Assembly: GCA_018673255.1 (NCBI GenBank) | Contig: JABHDC010000065.1 | Location: 134,815 to 198,814, forward strand | Direction of reading: 5' to 3' | From: Gemmatimonadota bacterium | GTDB lineage: Bacteria; Latescibacterota; UBA2968; UBA8231 | DNA: 64,000 bases | Shown: one piece after another, positions 25,810 to 33,784 of the stretch | How the letters are laid out: the number at the start of each line of letters is the position of its first letter | How positions within the stretch are numbered: the stretch's first letter is position 1 | The notes under the pieces: model-generated | Told to the model about the DNA's origin: nothing | Seen by the model: only the letters and a program-made list of their open reading frames with translations | Databases searched by the model: none | Position numbers and translations under genes: made by a program

Positions 25810-26502
25810 TCAGCGTCGCTCCATGACACGACACTGGCCATCATCCTGTCCGACGATGACGATATCAGCGAGACCTACGAACAGACCGTTCTCGACAACC
25901 CCCGGGATGATATTGACGGCCGTTTCCAGTTGTCCGGCATCGGCGATCCCCGCCTCATCGAAGTGGCAGTCGATGATGAAGTTGCCATTGTCGGTCATAT
26001 ACGTCTCACCTTCCGTGTTCCGTCGAAGCTCGGCACGCCGCGCCAGATCCATCAGACGCAGCTGGGCCAGCGACCAGGCAAAGGGAAGAACCTCGACCGG
26101 CAGGGGTGAGCGGGTTCCCAGCTGTTGCACGATCTTGGTTGGGTCGACGATGATCACCTCCCGGGTACTGGCTGCAGCGACGATCTTCTCACGCAGGAGG
26201 GCGCCACCAAGACCCTTGACCAGGTCCAGCTGTGGGTCGACCTCATCGGCGCCATCGATGGTCAGGTCGATGACGGGTTGATCTTCGAGGCTTTGAATGC
26301 TCAGTCCGAGGCTCTCACCGAGACGGGCAGACGCATCCGAAGTGGGGACACACTGGATGTCCAGACTCTCTTCCTCGGCGCGTTGCCCCAGGGCACGGAT
26401 GGCGAACTCGGCCGTCGACCCTGTTCCCAGGCCGACGACCATGCCATCCAGGACGTAGGAGGCGGCCTTGGCGGCGGCCAGTTCCTTCAATCGATCAGAC
26501 AT
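25810..26502 (-). CDS. rpiA: Ribose-5-phosphate isomerase A
   Basis: Interconverts ribose 5-phosphate and ribulose 5-phosphate in the pentose phosphate pathway. The 230-residue length is normal. Motifs of the RpiA family are all present: VVGLGTGSTAEFAIRAL, VPTSDASARLGESLG (the usual TSFQA is here TSDAS), DLTIDGADEVDPQLDLVKG with catalytic Asp, GGALLREKIVAAAS and a C-terminal PGVVENGLFVG. The gene stands alone on the minus strand, with the GNAT gene 48 bp upstream. Confidence 0.94.
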   Translation of the reverse strand: MSDRLKELAAAKAASYVLDGMVVGLGTGSTAEFAIRALGQRAEEESLDIQCVPTSDASARLGESLGLSIQSLEDQPVIDLTIDGADEVDPQLDLVKGLGGALLREKIVAAASTREVIIVDPTKIVQQLGTRSPLPVEVLPFAWSLAQLRLMDLARRAELRRNTEGETYMTDNGNFIIDCHFDEAGIADAGQLETAVNIIPGVVENGLFVGLADIVIVGQDDGQCRVMERR

Positions 26503-26550
26503 GCTGTTCCTCTGCGTGGTTGTCCTTATACTCTCGAGATCCCATGGCGA

Positions 26551-27024
26551 TCAGAGTCGCATGAGGTAGTGAATCTGCAGCCCGACTTCTTCGAAACCGA
26601 CGGAGGGGTAGAAATTCGACCCCACGTCGTTCTGCTGCAGTGTCTCGATTTTCGCCGCCTCCATCCCTTCCTCCCGCATGTAGGCGAGGGCATGTTCCAT
26701 CAGTTGCCGGCCAACACCGGCTCCCTGCTGGCCTGGATCCACAGCAAGATTCGGGATCCAGCCAATGCCGCTGTCACGGTCGAGGCGGGTCGTTATATAC
26801 CCGACGACGTTGCCGTCCTCGGCCTCAAACACGAAGACGCCCGGTGCATTCTCACCGGCCACGTCGGCATCGATATGGCGCAACTTGCGGAATCGCCAAT
26901 CCTGTCCGTTGATCGGACCAAAACGTGCCTCGATGTTGCGGTCGATGGAGACGCCGTCGAAGCAGATTGCTGTGATCTGTTTCAGGCGATCGAGGTCCTG
27001 GGGACGGTAGGGCCGGATAGACAT
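26551..27024 (-). CDS. GNAT-family N-acetyltransferase
   Basis: A 157-residue acetyl-CoA-dependent acyltransferase of the GNAT fold, with the start at MSIRPYRPQDLDRLKQI. The acetyl-CoA pyrophosphate loop is GQQGAGVGRQLMEHAL (the Q/RxxGxG/A motif) near residue 95, preceded by IPNLAVDP (strand 4). The C-terminus has the usual VGFEEVG. A longer frame to 27141 would overlap the divergent glycosyltransferase and lacks family similarity. It could acetylate a protein N-terminus, antibiotic or metabolite; the sequence does not say. Confidence 0.82.
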   Translation of the reverse strand: MSIRPYRPQDLDRLKQITAICFDGVSIDRNIEARFGPINGQDWRFRKLRHIDADVAGENAPGVFVFEAEDGNVVGYITTRLDRDSGIGWIPNLAVDPGQQGAGVGRQLMEHALAYMREEGMEAAKIETLQQNDVGSNFYPSVGFEEVGLQIHYLMRL

Positions 27025-27056
27025 GTGTCGTATGGAATCCAATGTGGGTGAACTGA

Positions 27057-28307
27057 ATGAGAGGTTATAGCATACCGCAGTCTCCGCAAACTCGTCAATC
27101 ACACGAGGCAGGCGGGGTGGTCGCACACTGTGCGACGCCATTTCTCACCGAAACGGGGGCCTGGATCTACCATCAGATCTCGCCTCTGACTCGGTGGCGC
27201 CCCATCGTCTTCACGCAGGAGGCGGCCAACCATCTGCAGTTTCCTGTGGAGCCCCTGGTCGATGCGGGCGACTGGCCGCTGCCGAAACGGGTCGCCAATC
27301 GGCTCGTACGCCGGGTGACGGGCGAGTATCCCTTCTACGGCCGACAGATGCGACGCGATGGGGTCGATCTCATCCACGCCCACTTCGGTTACCAGGGCTG
27401 TCGATGTTTGCGGGCACAGCGGCAGACCGGATTGCCCATGATCACCACATTCTACGGGGCCGATGCGACCTCCTTTGCCCGTCAACCTGCCTGGCGGCGG
27501 CGCTATGACGTCTTGTTCGAGCAGGGGACGTTGTTCGTGGCAGAGGGATCGGCCATGCGGGAGCAACTCCTGAGTCTGGGGTGTCCTGACGAGCGGCTCA
27601 TCGTCCACCACCTCGGTGTCGATACGGCCAGCATCCGGTGGACGGCCCGACAGCCGACGCTGGCCCCGCAGATCCTGATGTGTGGCTCATTTCGAGAGAA
27701 GAAGGGCTACGATGACGGACTTCGAGCCATTGGCCTGGCCCTCGCGCGCCTGGGTAGGGCGGCCAAGGGAGTGAAGATCGTGTTGATTGGCGATGGGCCT
27801 GAACGGCCCCGGATCGAGGTGGCCATCACGGAGGCCGGACTGAGTGGTCGCGTCGAAATGGTGGGTATGCTGCCCTATGCCCAGGTCGTGGCGTATCTGG
27901 AGCAGAGCCATATCCTCCTGCAGCCCAGTCGCGTCGCCTCAGACGGGGACACGGAGGGTGGCGCCCCGGTGATTCTTCTGGACGCCCAGGCCGCTGGTGT
28001 TCCCATCATTGCCACGCGGCATGCCGATATCCCCGAGTATGTCCAGGATGGCGTCAGCGGGCTGCTGGCCCAGGAGCGGGATGTCGAGGGACTGGCACAG
28101 CATATCCAGAGGCTGCTGGGTGAACCCGAGCGCTGGGCGACGATGGGGGAGGCGGGTCGGCGTCACGTCGAGGCAGGTTATGACGCAGTCGGTCAGTGTG
28201 CGCGACTTGAGACGATCTACGACGCGGTTGCTGCCGGTGACGGCCGCCAGATCGGTTCCACGCCGAGTAGTTCAGGTTCCGTGAGCGACTCAGCCGGCCT
28301 GTCCTGA
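27057..28307 (+). CDS. Glycosyltransferase family 4 (group 1)
   Basis: A 416-residue GT-B retaining glycosyltransferase. The N-terminal acceptor half includes HAHFGYQGCRCLRA and PMITTFYGADATSFARQP; the donor half shows LMCGSFREKKGYDDGLRAIG, VLIGDGPERPRIE, VEMVGMLPYAQVVAYLEQSHILLQPS and the E-x7-E-like region GGAPVILLDAQAAGVPIIAT, where E is replaced (GGAPVILLDAQ), followed by HADIPEYVQDGVSGLL. It probably builds a surface or capsule glycan. Its last 91 bp overlap, tail to tail, the sulfotransferase gene. It starts 32 bp from the divergent GNAT gene. Confidence 0.88.
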   Translation: MRGYSIPQSPQTRQSHEAGGVVAHCATPFLTETGAWIYHQISPLTRWRPIVFTQEAANHLQFPVEPLVDAGDWPLPKRVANRLVRRVTGEYPFYGRQMRRDGVDLIHAHFGYQGCRCLRAQRQTGLPMITTFYGADATSFARQPAWRRRYDVLFEQGTLFVAEGSAMREQLLSLGCPDERLIVHHLGVDTASIRWTARQPTLAPQILMCGSFREKKGYDDGLRAIGLALARLGRAAKGVKIVLIGDGPERPRIEVAITEAGLSGRVEMVGMLPYAQVVAYLEQSHILLQPSRVASDGDTEGGAPVILLDAQAAGVPIIATRHADIPEYVQDGVSGLLAQERDVEGLAQHIQRLLGEPERWATMGEAGRRHVEAGYDAVGQCARLETIYDAVAAGDGRQIGSTPSSSGSVSDSAGLS

Positions 28308-29188
28308 AACTTCCAGTCAGCCCGCTGGCGACGTGCACGTGTGAGCAGGTCCGAGTATAGGTCGAGGGCTTCCTCACCCATAGGTCCGCTCAGGGTCTCC
28401 GGTTCGGCGTGGTGGACGGCTCCGGGATCGAGCCAGGCCAGCGCCTGGGCCATGCGGTTGCCTGGGGCCGCGCCTTTATCTGGGCCCGGGAACAGGCCCG
28501 GACAGCGGCTGGCGGCACGCAGCAACTCAGCCTCAGCCGATTCCTGATCCATGAACCAATCGTGAACTGTGACGTAGGCATCGGTCTCCTCGACGATATC
28601 GAGAAGGATGTGGCTGTATGCGACCCACATCTCAAGGGCCAGGACCGTCTTGTCTATGCCAAGGACCGCTGCCAGCGGATCCAGATCTGTCCGACGCACC
28701 AGTGAGCGAACACAGCTGGATGGGTGGCGGGTCACCACCATCGGCCGGATCCGGCGATAGCCGAGCTCGACCAGCGCACCCAGCCAGAAGGGGAATAGCA
28801 GGACCGAGCGTGGATCCTTCCAGCCCCACACGCGCGAAGCAGAGAATTGTGAGTCGATATAGTTCTGGATGGTCTGCAGATCTTCATCGGATCGCTGTAT
28901 GAGTGTGCTGAGTGCCGGGAGTTGCAGCAATTCATCGCGTCGTCCGTAGCCGCTGACGTGGCGCTGCAGAACGTGCAGAATCTTGAGATCGACTTCATAG
29001 AAGAACTCATTCTCCCAGAAGCCTTTAGGGTTATCAGGCTGTGGAGCCATGAGAGGCTCGCCAAGGTCCACGCCCAACAGCTGCAGGGCTCGGGTGAACA
29101 TCGATGTGCCACTGCGGTGCATCCCGAGAATGGGGATGACGCAGCTGTCGTTGTGGGGCACTGGAGGGGGTGCTGTGATGTCTGTCAT
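28217..29188 (-). CDS. Sulfotransferase-like protein
   Basis: A 323-residue protein with the PAPS 5'-phosphosulfate-binding loop near the N-terminus, IPILGMHRSGTSMFTRALQL, and the second family region VWGWKDPRSVLLFPFW with RPMVVTRHPSSCVRSL (the 3'-phosphate-binding Arg/Ser region). It belongs to the bacterial sulfotransferase group that sulfates carbohydrates or lipids. ATG 29188 was chosen; the in-frame TTG at 29215 would overlap the upstream gene. It starts 23 bp after the MotE-like gene, implying co-transcription. Its 3' end runs 91 bp into the convergent glycosyltransferase. Confidence 0.8.
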   Translation of the reverse strand: MTDITAPPPVPHNDSCVIPILGMHRSGTSMFTRALQLLGVDLGEPLMAPQPDNPKGFWENEFFYEVDLKILHVLQRHVSGYGRRDELLQLPALSTLIQRSDEDLQTIQNYIDSQFSASRVWGWKDPRSVLLFPFWLGALVELGYRRIRPMVVTRHPSSCVRSLVRRTDLDPLAAVLGIDKTVLALEMWVAYSHILLDIVEETDAYVTVHDWFMDQESAEAELLRAASRCPGLFPGPDKGAAPGNRMAQALAWLDPGAVHHAEPETLSGPMGEEALDLYSDLLTRARRQRADWKFQDRPAESLTEPELLGVEPIWRPSPAATAS

Positions 29189-29211
29189 GGGGGATCTCTG
29201 GCTTGGGGGGC

Positions 29212-29826
29212 TCAACGCAGTCTCGTCTGCAGTCGAGTGCGGCGCTTGCCGGGAATGTTTTCGAGAATGGCCTGCCGCTGGGCCCTCGTCAGTCGCTTGA
29301 GTGTCAATACGGCCAGTTCATCATCCAGGCTAAGCAGGAGTGTTCCCGCTGCCGAGGGATTCTGTGATCGTAGTTCGTCGGCCAACTGGTCGAGCATGGC
29401 ATCCCGACTCTTCTTCAGGGCCACGACCTGTTGGCTCAGAGAGCTCTCCAAGCCCTCCAGGCGCGTTGTCGCTTCCCGGGCCATCCGCTGGATCTGGGCC
29501 GGTGTCAGCGCAGCCTCCACCTCGTCGACCAGGTCGGCTGGGACGATGTCCGGCAGAGGAACCGGGTTCCCCCGCGTGGGGACGTCCGGAATGTTCCGCT
29601 CTTCCGTCTGCCTCGACTGGGGCCGCCGGGACGAGCGAGTGGGACGTTGTCTGGTTGCTTCGGGCGCCCGCAGTTGGGGTGCCGGCGGTGCCGTGGTTGT
29701 CACCGGCACGCGTCGTCTGGGGTGTGCTACCGATTCAGGTTGAGCCATGTGTCCGACCACGGCGAGGATCATTGCGAAGGAACCGCACATGGCCAGGATG
29801 GTGGCGATGATGGACTTGATGCTCAT
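29212..29826 (-). CDS. MotE-like membrane protein (flagellar motor associated, tentative)
   Basis: A 204-residue protein with one N-terminal membrane segment (IIATILAMCGSFAMILAVVG), a Pro/Arg/Thr-rich linker of about 70 residues, a coiled region (LEGLESSLSQQVVALKKSRD) and a C-terminal helical hairpin, NPSAAGTLLLSLDDELAVLTLKRL. The arrangement matches MotE/MgtE-N-like flagellar stator chaperones, which read AA.IL..LDPE.AA.IL. The flagellar island begins just beyond. A start at ATG 29826 is preferred over the 25-residue upstream extension. I am not certain of the family because sequence identity is low. Confidence 0.5.
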   Translation of the reverse strand: MSIKSIIATILAMCGSFAMILAVVGHMAQPESVAHPRRRVPVTTTAPPAPQLRAPEATRQRPTRSSRRPQSRQTEERNIPDVPTRGNPVPLPDIVPADLVDEVEAALTPAQIQRMAREATTRLEGLESSLSQQVVALKKSRDAMLDQLADELRSQNPSAAGTLLLSLDDELAVLTLKRLTRAQRQAILENIPGKRRTRLQTRLR

Positions 29827-29865
29827 GGTTTGGATAGATGAATGGCGCCCGATCGAACGGGCCGC

Positions 29866-29887
29866 CCCCTGAAAGGGGAAGCCCCTT
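29866..29887 (-). promoter_or_regulatory. Mutually exclusive hairpins in the MotE-like leader
   Basis: CCCCT-gaa-AGGGG (29866-29878) overlaps AAGGGG-aag-CCCCTT (29873-29887); only one can form at a time. They lie about 40-60 bp upstream of the MotE-like ATG on its strand. The switch-like layout is seen directly; a regulatory role is inference. Confidence 0.4.
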
Positions 29888-29949
29888 CCCGAGCAGGGCA
29901 CACCACCACACGATGGATCATCTTGGATCCATATGTCCGATTGAGTGTC

Positions 29950-29976
29950 TTAAATGATTGGTACGCAATCATTTAA
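29950..29976. repeat. Perfect 11-bp inverted repeat
   Basis: TTAAATGATTG-GTACG-CAATCATTTAA is an AT-rich palindrome with an 11-bp stem and 5-nt loop between the formylglycine-enzyme-like gene and the MotE-like gene. AT-rich symmetry suits a regulator binding site better than a terminator. Confidence 0.8.
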
Positions 29977-29992
29977 CTGGTTAACATGACAC

Positions 29993-30009
29993 GTCTCCTT
30001 AGTGGAGAC
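29993..30009. repeat. Hairpin GTCTCC-TTAGT-GGAGAC
   Basis: Six perfect base pairs with a 5-nt loop, 16 bp from the 11-bp inverted repeat. No T-run follows on either strand. Confidence 0.6.
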
Positions 30010-30031
30010 TGCGATCTGGTTCCCAACAGAA

Positions 30032-30047
30032 TGCAAATGCCGAACCA
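30032..30047 (-). promoter_or_regulatory. Candidate sigma-54 promoter for the MotE-like gene
   Basis: Read on the minus strand: TGGTTC-GGCAT-TTGCA, against TGGCAC-N5-TTGCA. The GG and GC doublets are correctly spaced (10 nt apart) and the -12 element is perfect; two of six -24 bases differ. It would start transcription near 30020, giving a leader of about 195 nt that includes the three hairpins. Confidence 0.45.
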
Positions 30048-30050
30048 GGC

Positions 30051-30671
30051 CTATTTGTCGGCGTCCCGACAGCAGCGGAAGCCAATCAGATCAAGTCGAT
30101 AGTCGGGAGCCAGCCCGGGGCCATAACGCCCGTCGGCGCGGGCAAAGTTGAGATTGTTGAACCAGGAGCCTCCCCGCACAACGCGCCAGCGTTGCTCCCT
30201 GTCATAAAACCCATCCGTCCACTCCCACACATTGCCCACCATGTCGATCGCACCCGATGGTGATCTGCAATCAGGGTGTGTGCCGGACGGCTGGGTCCCA
30301 GTATCCCGCCGCCAATGACCCTCTCCGTCCGGGAGTGGTGTATTGCAGCGGCCAGGGATGAACGTGTCGCCGTAGCCGTAGTCTGTATGATCCGGCCCGC
30401 GGCAGGCCAACTCCCATTCGCGCTCGGTGCACAGGCGCTTTCCCCGGGCCACGCATCGCTGTGTGGCGTCATCGAAAGTTATATCGACTAAGGGGTTGTG
30501 TCCCAACCGATTAGGGTACTCATATAGATCGATGTAGAATGTGCCAACTTGCACCTCCTCATCCGATGTGGACTCATCAGCTACCGACTCGGCCAGCGCC
30601 CTTGAGCTCAGCACGAGCACTCCCAGGCAGGCCAGTGTACAGAGAAGATGGAATGAGTCGAAGCGCTTCAT
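30051..30671 (-). CDS. Secreted formylglycine-generating-enzyme-like protein
   Basis: A 206-residue exported protein. The signal peptide spans about 27 residues and ends RALA-E (type I). The rest is a compact SUMF1/FGE-like domain without a true N-terminal segment: VGTFYIDLYEYPNR, GKRLCTEREWELACRGPDH, MVGNVWEWTDGFY, RVVRGGSWFNNL and LIGFRCCRDADK. Two adjacent Cys at the end differ from the CxxxxC-type site of catalytic FGEs, so it may be a structural or ligand-binding relative. Start: ATG 30671 with GGAG about 10 bp upstream. A second FGE-like protein lies at 1485-3158. No sulfatase gene is in the window. Confidence 0.82.
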   Translation of the reverse strand: MKRFDSFHLLCTLACLGVLVLSSRALAESVADESTSDEEVQVGTFYIDLYEYPNRLGHNPLVDITFDDATQRCVARGKRLCTEREWELACRGPDHTDYGYGDTFIPGRCNTPLPDGEGHWRRDTGTQPSGTHPDCRSPSGAIDMVGNVWEWTDGFYDREQRWRVVRGGSWFNNLNFARADGRYGPGLAPDYRLDLIGFRCCRDADK

Positions 30672-31074
30672 CGGGGTGATCTCCGCTGCTCAAGTCGCAA
30701 ATCCGACGATGCCGAAGCGAGAGGGATTGTGGAGGCCCGGATGCGGGGTGGGACTCCAGGTGGTGCATTCTGTGGCCAGGTCATATCGCTCCTGGATGGG
30801 GGCTGCCGGCTCGGGTGGGGCGGGATGGCGCTCAAACTATCTGCCGTGACAGCTGTCGGCAACCACCGATCCGCCCCCTGCAGTCGATCTGAGATTGGCA
30901 GATACGGCGCCAGAGGGAGATGGGAATCGGTTGCCTGCGGGAAAGGGCGTCGCAGCCTCGTCAGAACATCTTTCCGGTACGGAGGCAGGTCACTCGTGGA
31001 AGGAGATATGGCCCCGATTGTGCAAGAAGTGCAAAAACAGTGACTTGGCTGCTGTTTCTGCGAGACCTGGACTG
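30672..31074. other. Intergenic region without recognised gene
   Basis: About 400 bp between the divergent FGE-like gene and the flgF promoter. Short ORFs on both strands have poor coding character and no family similarity. I see no RNA gene. The region is G-rich near 30790-30830 and probably carries regulatory DNA for the sigma-54 promoter that follows. Confidence 0.5.
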
Positions 31075-31090
31075 TGGCATGCCCCTTGCT
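31075..31090 (+). promoter_or_regulatory. Sigma-54 promoter for the flg operon
   Basis: TGGCAT-GCCCC-TTGCT matches TGGCAC-N5-TTGC[AT] with GG at 31076-31077 and GC at 31088-31089 separated by exactly 10 nt. Predicted start is near 31101, about 78 bp before the flgF ATG. It fits a class II/III basal-body operon. Confidence 0.85.
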
Positions 31091-31178
31091 CAACTCCCGG
31101 CAGGGATCGGTGCGATCGATCCATCTGACTTCCGTATTCAACCTGCGACGATCTCTTGTCGCCGACTGTCGAGCTGAC

Positions 31179-31970
31179 ATGATTGAAGGCATTTACATCT
31201 CTGCATCAGGCATGTTGCCGAAATCCACCCGCCACGAGGCCATCGCCAACAATCTGGCCAACATGGAGGTCCCTGGCTTCAAGAGGGACTCGATGTTCCT
31301 CCGTGAGGTCCGCGAGGCCCGCAAGCAACTCTCCGGCGACTATCCAGACTGGCGGATCAATCGCGCCGAAGGGACCTGGACAGACCACGAGCAGGGCGCA
31401 CTGCGACGCACGGGGAACATGTTCAACATGGCCATCAATGGGCAGGGCTTCTTTGCCGTGGAGACCCCCGACGGGGTTCAGTACACGCGCAATGGTTCAG
31501 TTGCCCGCAATAATGAGGGCACACTGGTGAATCTACTGGGTCACCCGGTCCTCGACGTCAATGGCGAGACGATTAATGTGCCCGGCTCATTTGAGGCACC
31601 GATCATCGACGCATCGGGTGTGATCAAGGGACGCGATGAACTGCTGGGTATCGACTCGATCCTCGGGCGATTGCAGGTCACCGACTTCCCGCAGTTATAC
31701 GATCCCAATCACAAGGCGCAGACGCCATATCAGCCGGTGCTGACGAAGTCGAAGAACGGGTTCTACATCCCGCAACCCGGGATGACACAGCAGCCGGCGG
31801 AGGCTTTTGAGCTTTCTCAGGGCTTTCTCGAGGAAGCGAATGTCCAGCCCGTGCTCGAGATGGTGAAAATGATTGATGTCTACCGCTCCTACGAGGCGGA
31901 TCAGCGCGCCATTCAGGTGCAGGATACAACCCTCGACCGGGCGGTCAATGACGTCGGGGTCGTTCGATGA
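31179..31970 (+). CDS. flgF: Flagellar basal-body rod protein FlgF
   Basis: Proximal-rod component, 263 residues, exported by the flagellar type III system. The N-terminal signature IYISASGMLPKSTRHEAIANNLAN with NLANMEVPGFKR is the FlgF/FlgG/FlgE rod motif; NMAINGQGFFAVETPDG is the conserved core; and the C-terminal heptad region EEANVQPVLEMVKMIDVYRSYEADQRAIQ is typical. Called FlgF rather than FlgG because the following gene is the closer FlgG match and the order flgF-flgG is standard. The reading frame continues upstream to 31074, but the family start is ATG 31179, 78 bp after the sigma-54 promoter. Confidence 0.9.
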   Translation: MIEGIYISASGMLPKSTRHEAIANNLANMEVPGFKRDSMFLREVREARKQLSGDYPDWRINRAEGTWTDHEQGALRRTGNMFNMAINGQGFFAVETPDGVQYTRNGSVARNNEGTLVNLLGHPVLDVNGETINVPGSFEAPIIDASGVIKGRDELLGIDSILGRLQVTDFPQLYDPNHKAQTPYQPVLTKSKNGFYIPQPGMTQQPAEAFELSQGFLEEANVQPVLEMVKMIDVYRSYEADQRAIQVQDTTLDRAVNDVGVVR

Positions 31971-32005
31971 CGCTTCGCGTCATTTGCGAGTTGCTGCGCA
32001 ACTCG
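31967..32005. promoter_or_regulatory. Two adjacent hairpins after flgF
   Basis: ATGACGC-ttc-GCGTCAT (31967-31983, overlapping the flgF stop) and CGAGTTGC-tgc-GCAACTCG (31987-32005). Neither is followed by a T-run, so they could protect mRNA ends or reduce read-through into flgG. Confidence 0.5.
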
Positions 32006-32184
32006 TCTGAGGGGGCTGCAGACCTAGAGTCAGGTGGTGATGTGGCGCAAACTCGAGAGCAGATACAGAAGTAGTGAAGAGCTAACAGGGTCCACAGAGC
32101 AGGTTTCGGGCGTAGGCGCGCACGGAATCGACAGGACGAGGACGACAAGTTGATGGACAAGCAGAGGAACAGAGAGGGAATCCA

Positions 32185-32973
32185 ATGAGCAGGGCCCTGT
32201 ATACAGCAGCCACGGGCATGATTGCCCAGCAGATGAATGTCGACAACATCGCCAACAACCTGGCGAACGTGAACACGACCGGCTACAAGAAGAGCAAACT
32301 CGAATTTCAGGATCTGCTTTATCAGCAGTTGCGCCTGGCCGGCGCGACCCAGGCAGAAGGGGCACAGGTTCCGGTCGAATTGCAGATCGGTTACGGCACC
32401 CGGCCTGTCGCGACCCAGCGAATCTTCTCGCAGGGCACGGTGATCTCCACCAACAATCCCCTCGATATGTCGATCGATGGAGATGGTTTCCTGCAGGTCA
32501 CCCTGCCGGACGGCACCATCTCCTACACGCGGGATGGTGCACTGAAGAAATCGGCGGAAGGCACGATCGTCACCTCCGACGGTTACTCCGTGGAGCCACA
32601 GATCACCGTCCCGGCGGATGCCACGGCGATCAATGTCTCTTCCAATGGTGAGGTCTCGGTGAAGATTCCCGGTGACCCAACTCTGCAGACAGTGGGGCAG
32701 CTGGAATTGGCGCGCTTCGTCAATCCCGCCGGTCTCAAGACCATTGGTCGCAACCTGTTCCTCGAGACCTCGGCATCCGGTGTGCCACAGACTGGCCAGC
32801 CGGATACGGAGGGATACGGCAAGCTCAGCCAGGGTTTCCTTGAGCTGTCCAATGTCGAGGTCGTGGATGAGATGGTGAACATGATCGTCGCCCAACGAGC
32901 CTACGAAATCAATGCGAAAGCGATCCAGACATCTGAGGAAATGCTCGCCAACGCCAACAGCCTGAAGCGATAA
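32185..32973 (+). CDS. flgG: Flagellar distal-rod protein FlgG
   Basis: Distal rod subunit, 262 residues as in Salmonella. It has MSRALYTAATGMIAQQMNVD, then IANNLANVNTTGYKKSK, the core MSIDGDGFLQVTLPDG, and the C-terminal QGFLELSNVEVVDEMVNMIV with RAYEINAKAIQTSEEML, all of which match FlgG very closely. AGAGAGGGAAT lies 8 bp before ATG. A 214 bp gap with two hairpins separates it from flgF. The rod protein is exported and polymerises inside the L/P rings made by flgH and flgI just downstream. Confidence 0.95.
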   Translation: MSRALYTAATGMIAQQMNVDNIANNLANVNTTGYKKSKLEFQDLLYQQLRLAGATQAEGAQVPVELQIGYGTRPVATQRIFSQGTVISTNNPLDMSIDGDGFLQVTLPDGTISYTRDGALKKSAEGTIVTSDGYSVEPQITVPADATAINVSSNGEVSVKIPGDPTLQTVGQLELARFVNPAGLKTIGRNLFLETSASGVPQTGQPDTEGYGKLSQGFLELSNVEVVDEMVNMIVAQRAYEINAKAIQTSEEMLANANSLKR

Positions 32974-33002
32974 CCTCAAAAGCCAATTGACCTGAGCTGA
33001 TC

Positions 33003-33782
33003 ATGCATCGAATTCGAATCATCGACGTCGCCTTCATCCTCGCCTCACTGGCCTTCGCGATCGTTACGGCCGCGCAGGCCCAGTCAGAGCAGGCTGGGCA
33101 GTCGTCGGCCGTGGCGACGACGATTGTGGTCCCCGAGGACATCGTCCATGGCGTTGTTGCCAGTTACGTGCGTGAGCAACTGGCAGCCAATGCCAGTCTC
33201 GATCCGGAGGCGCGGTTGGAGATCGATGTGCGCTGGCAGGGAGACATCCTGCTGGAGACACCCGGTGTGGTCGACTATCACGTTCGCAAGTTGTCCTCTC
33301 GTCCCTTCCGGGGGCCGACGGTGACCCGTGTCGAGATCCTGGTCGATGGTGACGTGGCACGGACTCTTGCGATCACCGTCGACTGTCGTCTGTTCCGTGA
33401 TGTCGCCGTCACCGCTCGAACGGTGCGCCGAGGCGAGATGCTGTCCGCCCATGGTGCCGTCTCGATTGAGGAGCGTGACATCACTCAGCTCAAGCACGGT
33501 TTCTATACGCATCTGGAAGATCTGGATATGCTGCAGTCGAGCCGTCCGATCGGCGCTGGCGACGTCATCACACACCGCCATGCCGAACCGGTTCCCGTCA
33601 TTCACCGCGGCGATCAGATCACTCTGCAGGTGCGCAGCAGCAACATGACCATGGAGACGATCGGCGAGGCCATGCAGGATGGTGGCATCGGCGAGCAGAT
33701 CCGCGTTCGAAATACCGATTCGGGGAAGGTGATCCGGGGCCAGATCCTGGAAACCGGACTCGTTCGCGTGCAGGGGATGTAA
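33003..33782 (+). CDS. flgA: Flagellar P-ring assembly chaperone FlgA
   Basis: Periplasmic protein of 259 residues that helps FlgI form the P ring. A signal peptide ends near AAQAQS (residues 22-27). The C-terminal half is the SAF/ChapFlgA domain: DVAVTARTVRRGEMLSAHG, DMLQSSRPIGAGDVITHRH, VIHRGDQITLQVRSSNMTM and the terminal GKVIRGQILETGLVRV, which matches the family closely. It lies between flgG and flgH, the common order in many deltaproteobacteria. Confidence 0.9.
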   Translation: MHRIRIIDVAFILASLAFAIVTAAQAQSEQAGQSSAVATTIVVPEDIVHGVVASYVREQLAANASLDPEARLEIDVRWQGDILLETPGVVDYHVRKLSSRPFRGPTVTRVEILVDGDVARTLAITVDCRLFRDVAVTARTVRRGEMLSAHGAVSIEERDITQLKHGFYTHLEDLDMLQSSRPIGAGDVITHRHAEPVPVIHRGDQITLQVRSSNMTMETIGEAMQDGGIGEQIRVRNTDSGKVIRGQILETGLVRVQGM

Positions 33783-33784
33783 TC

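Noticed and set aside
30729..31043. 104-codon ORF upstream of flgF
   Set aside because: Gly/Arg-rich composition typical of random GC-rich frames; no ribosome site.
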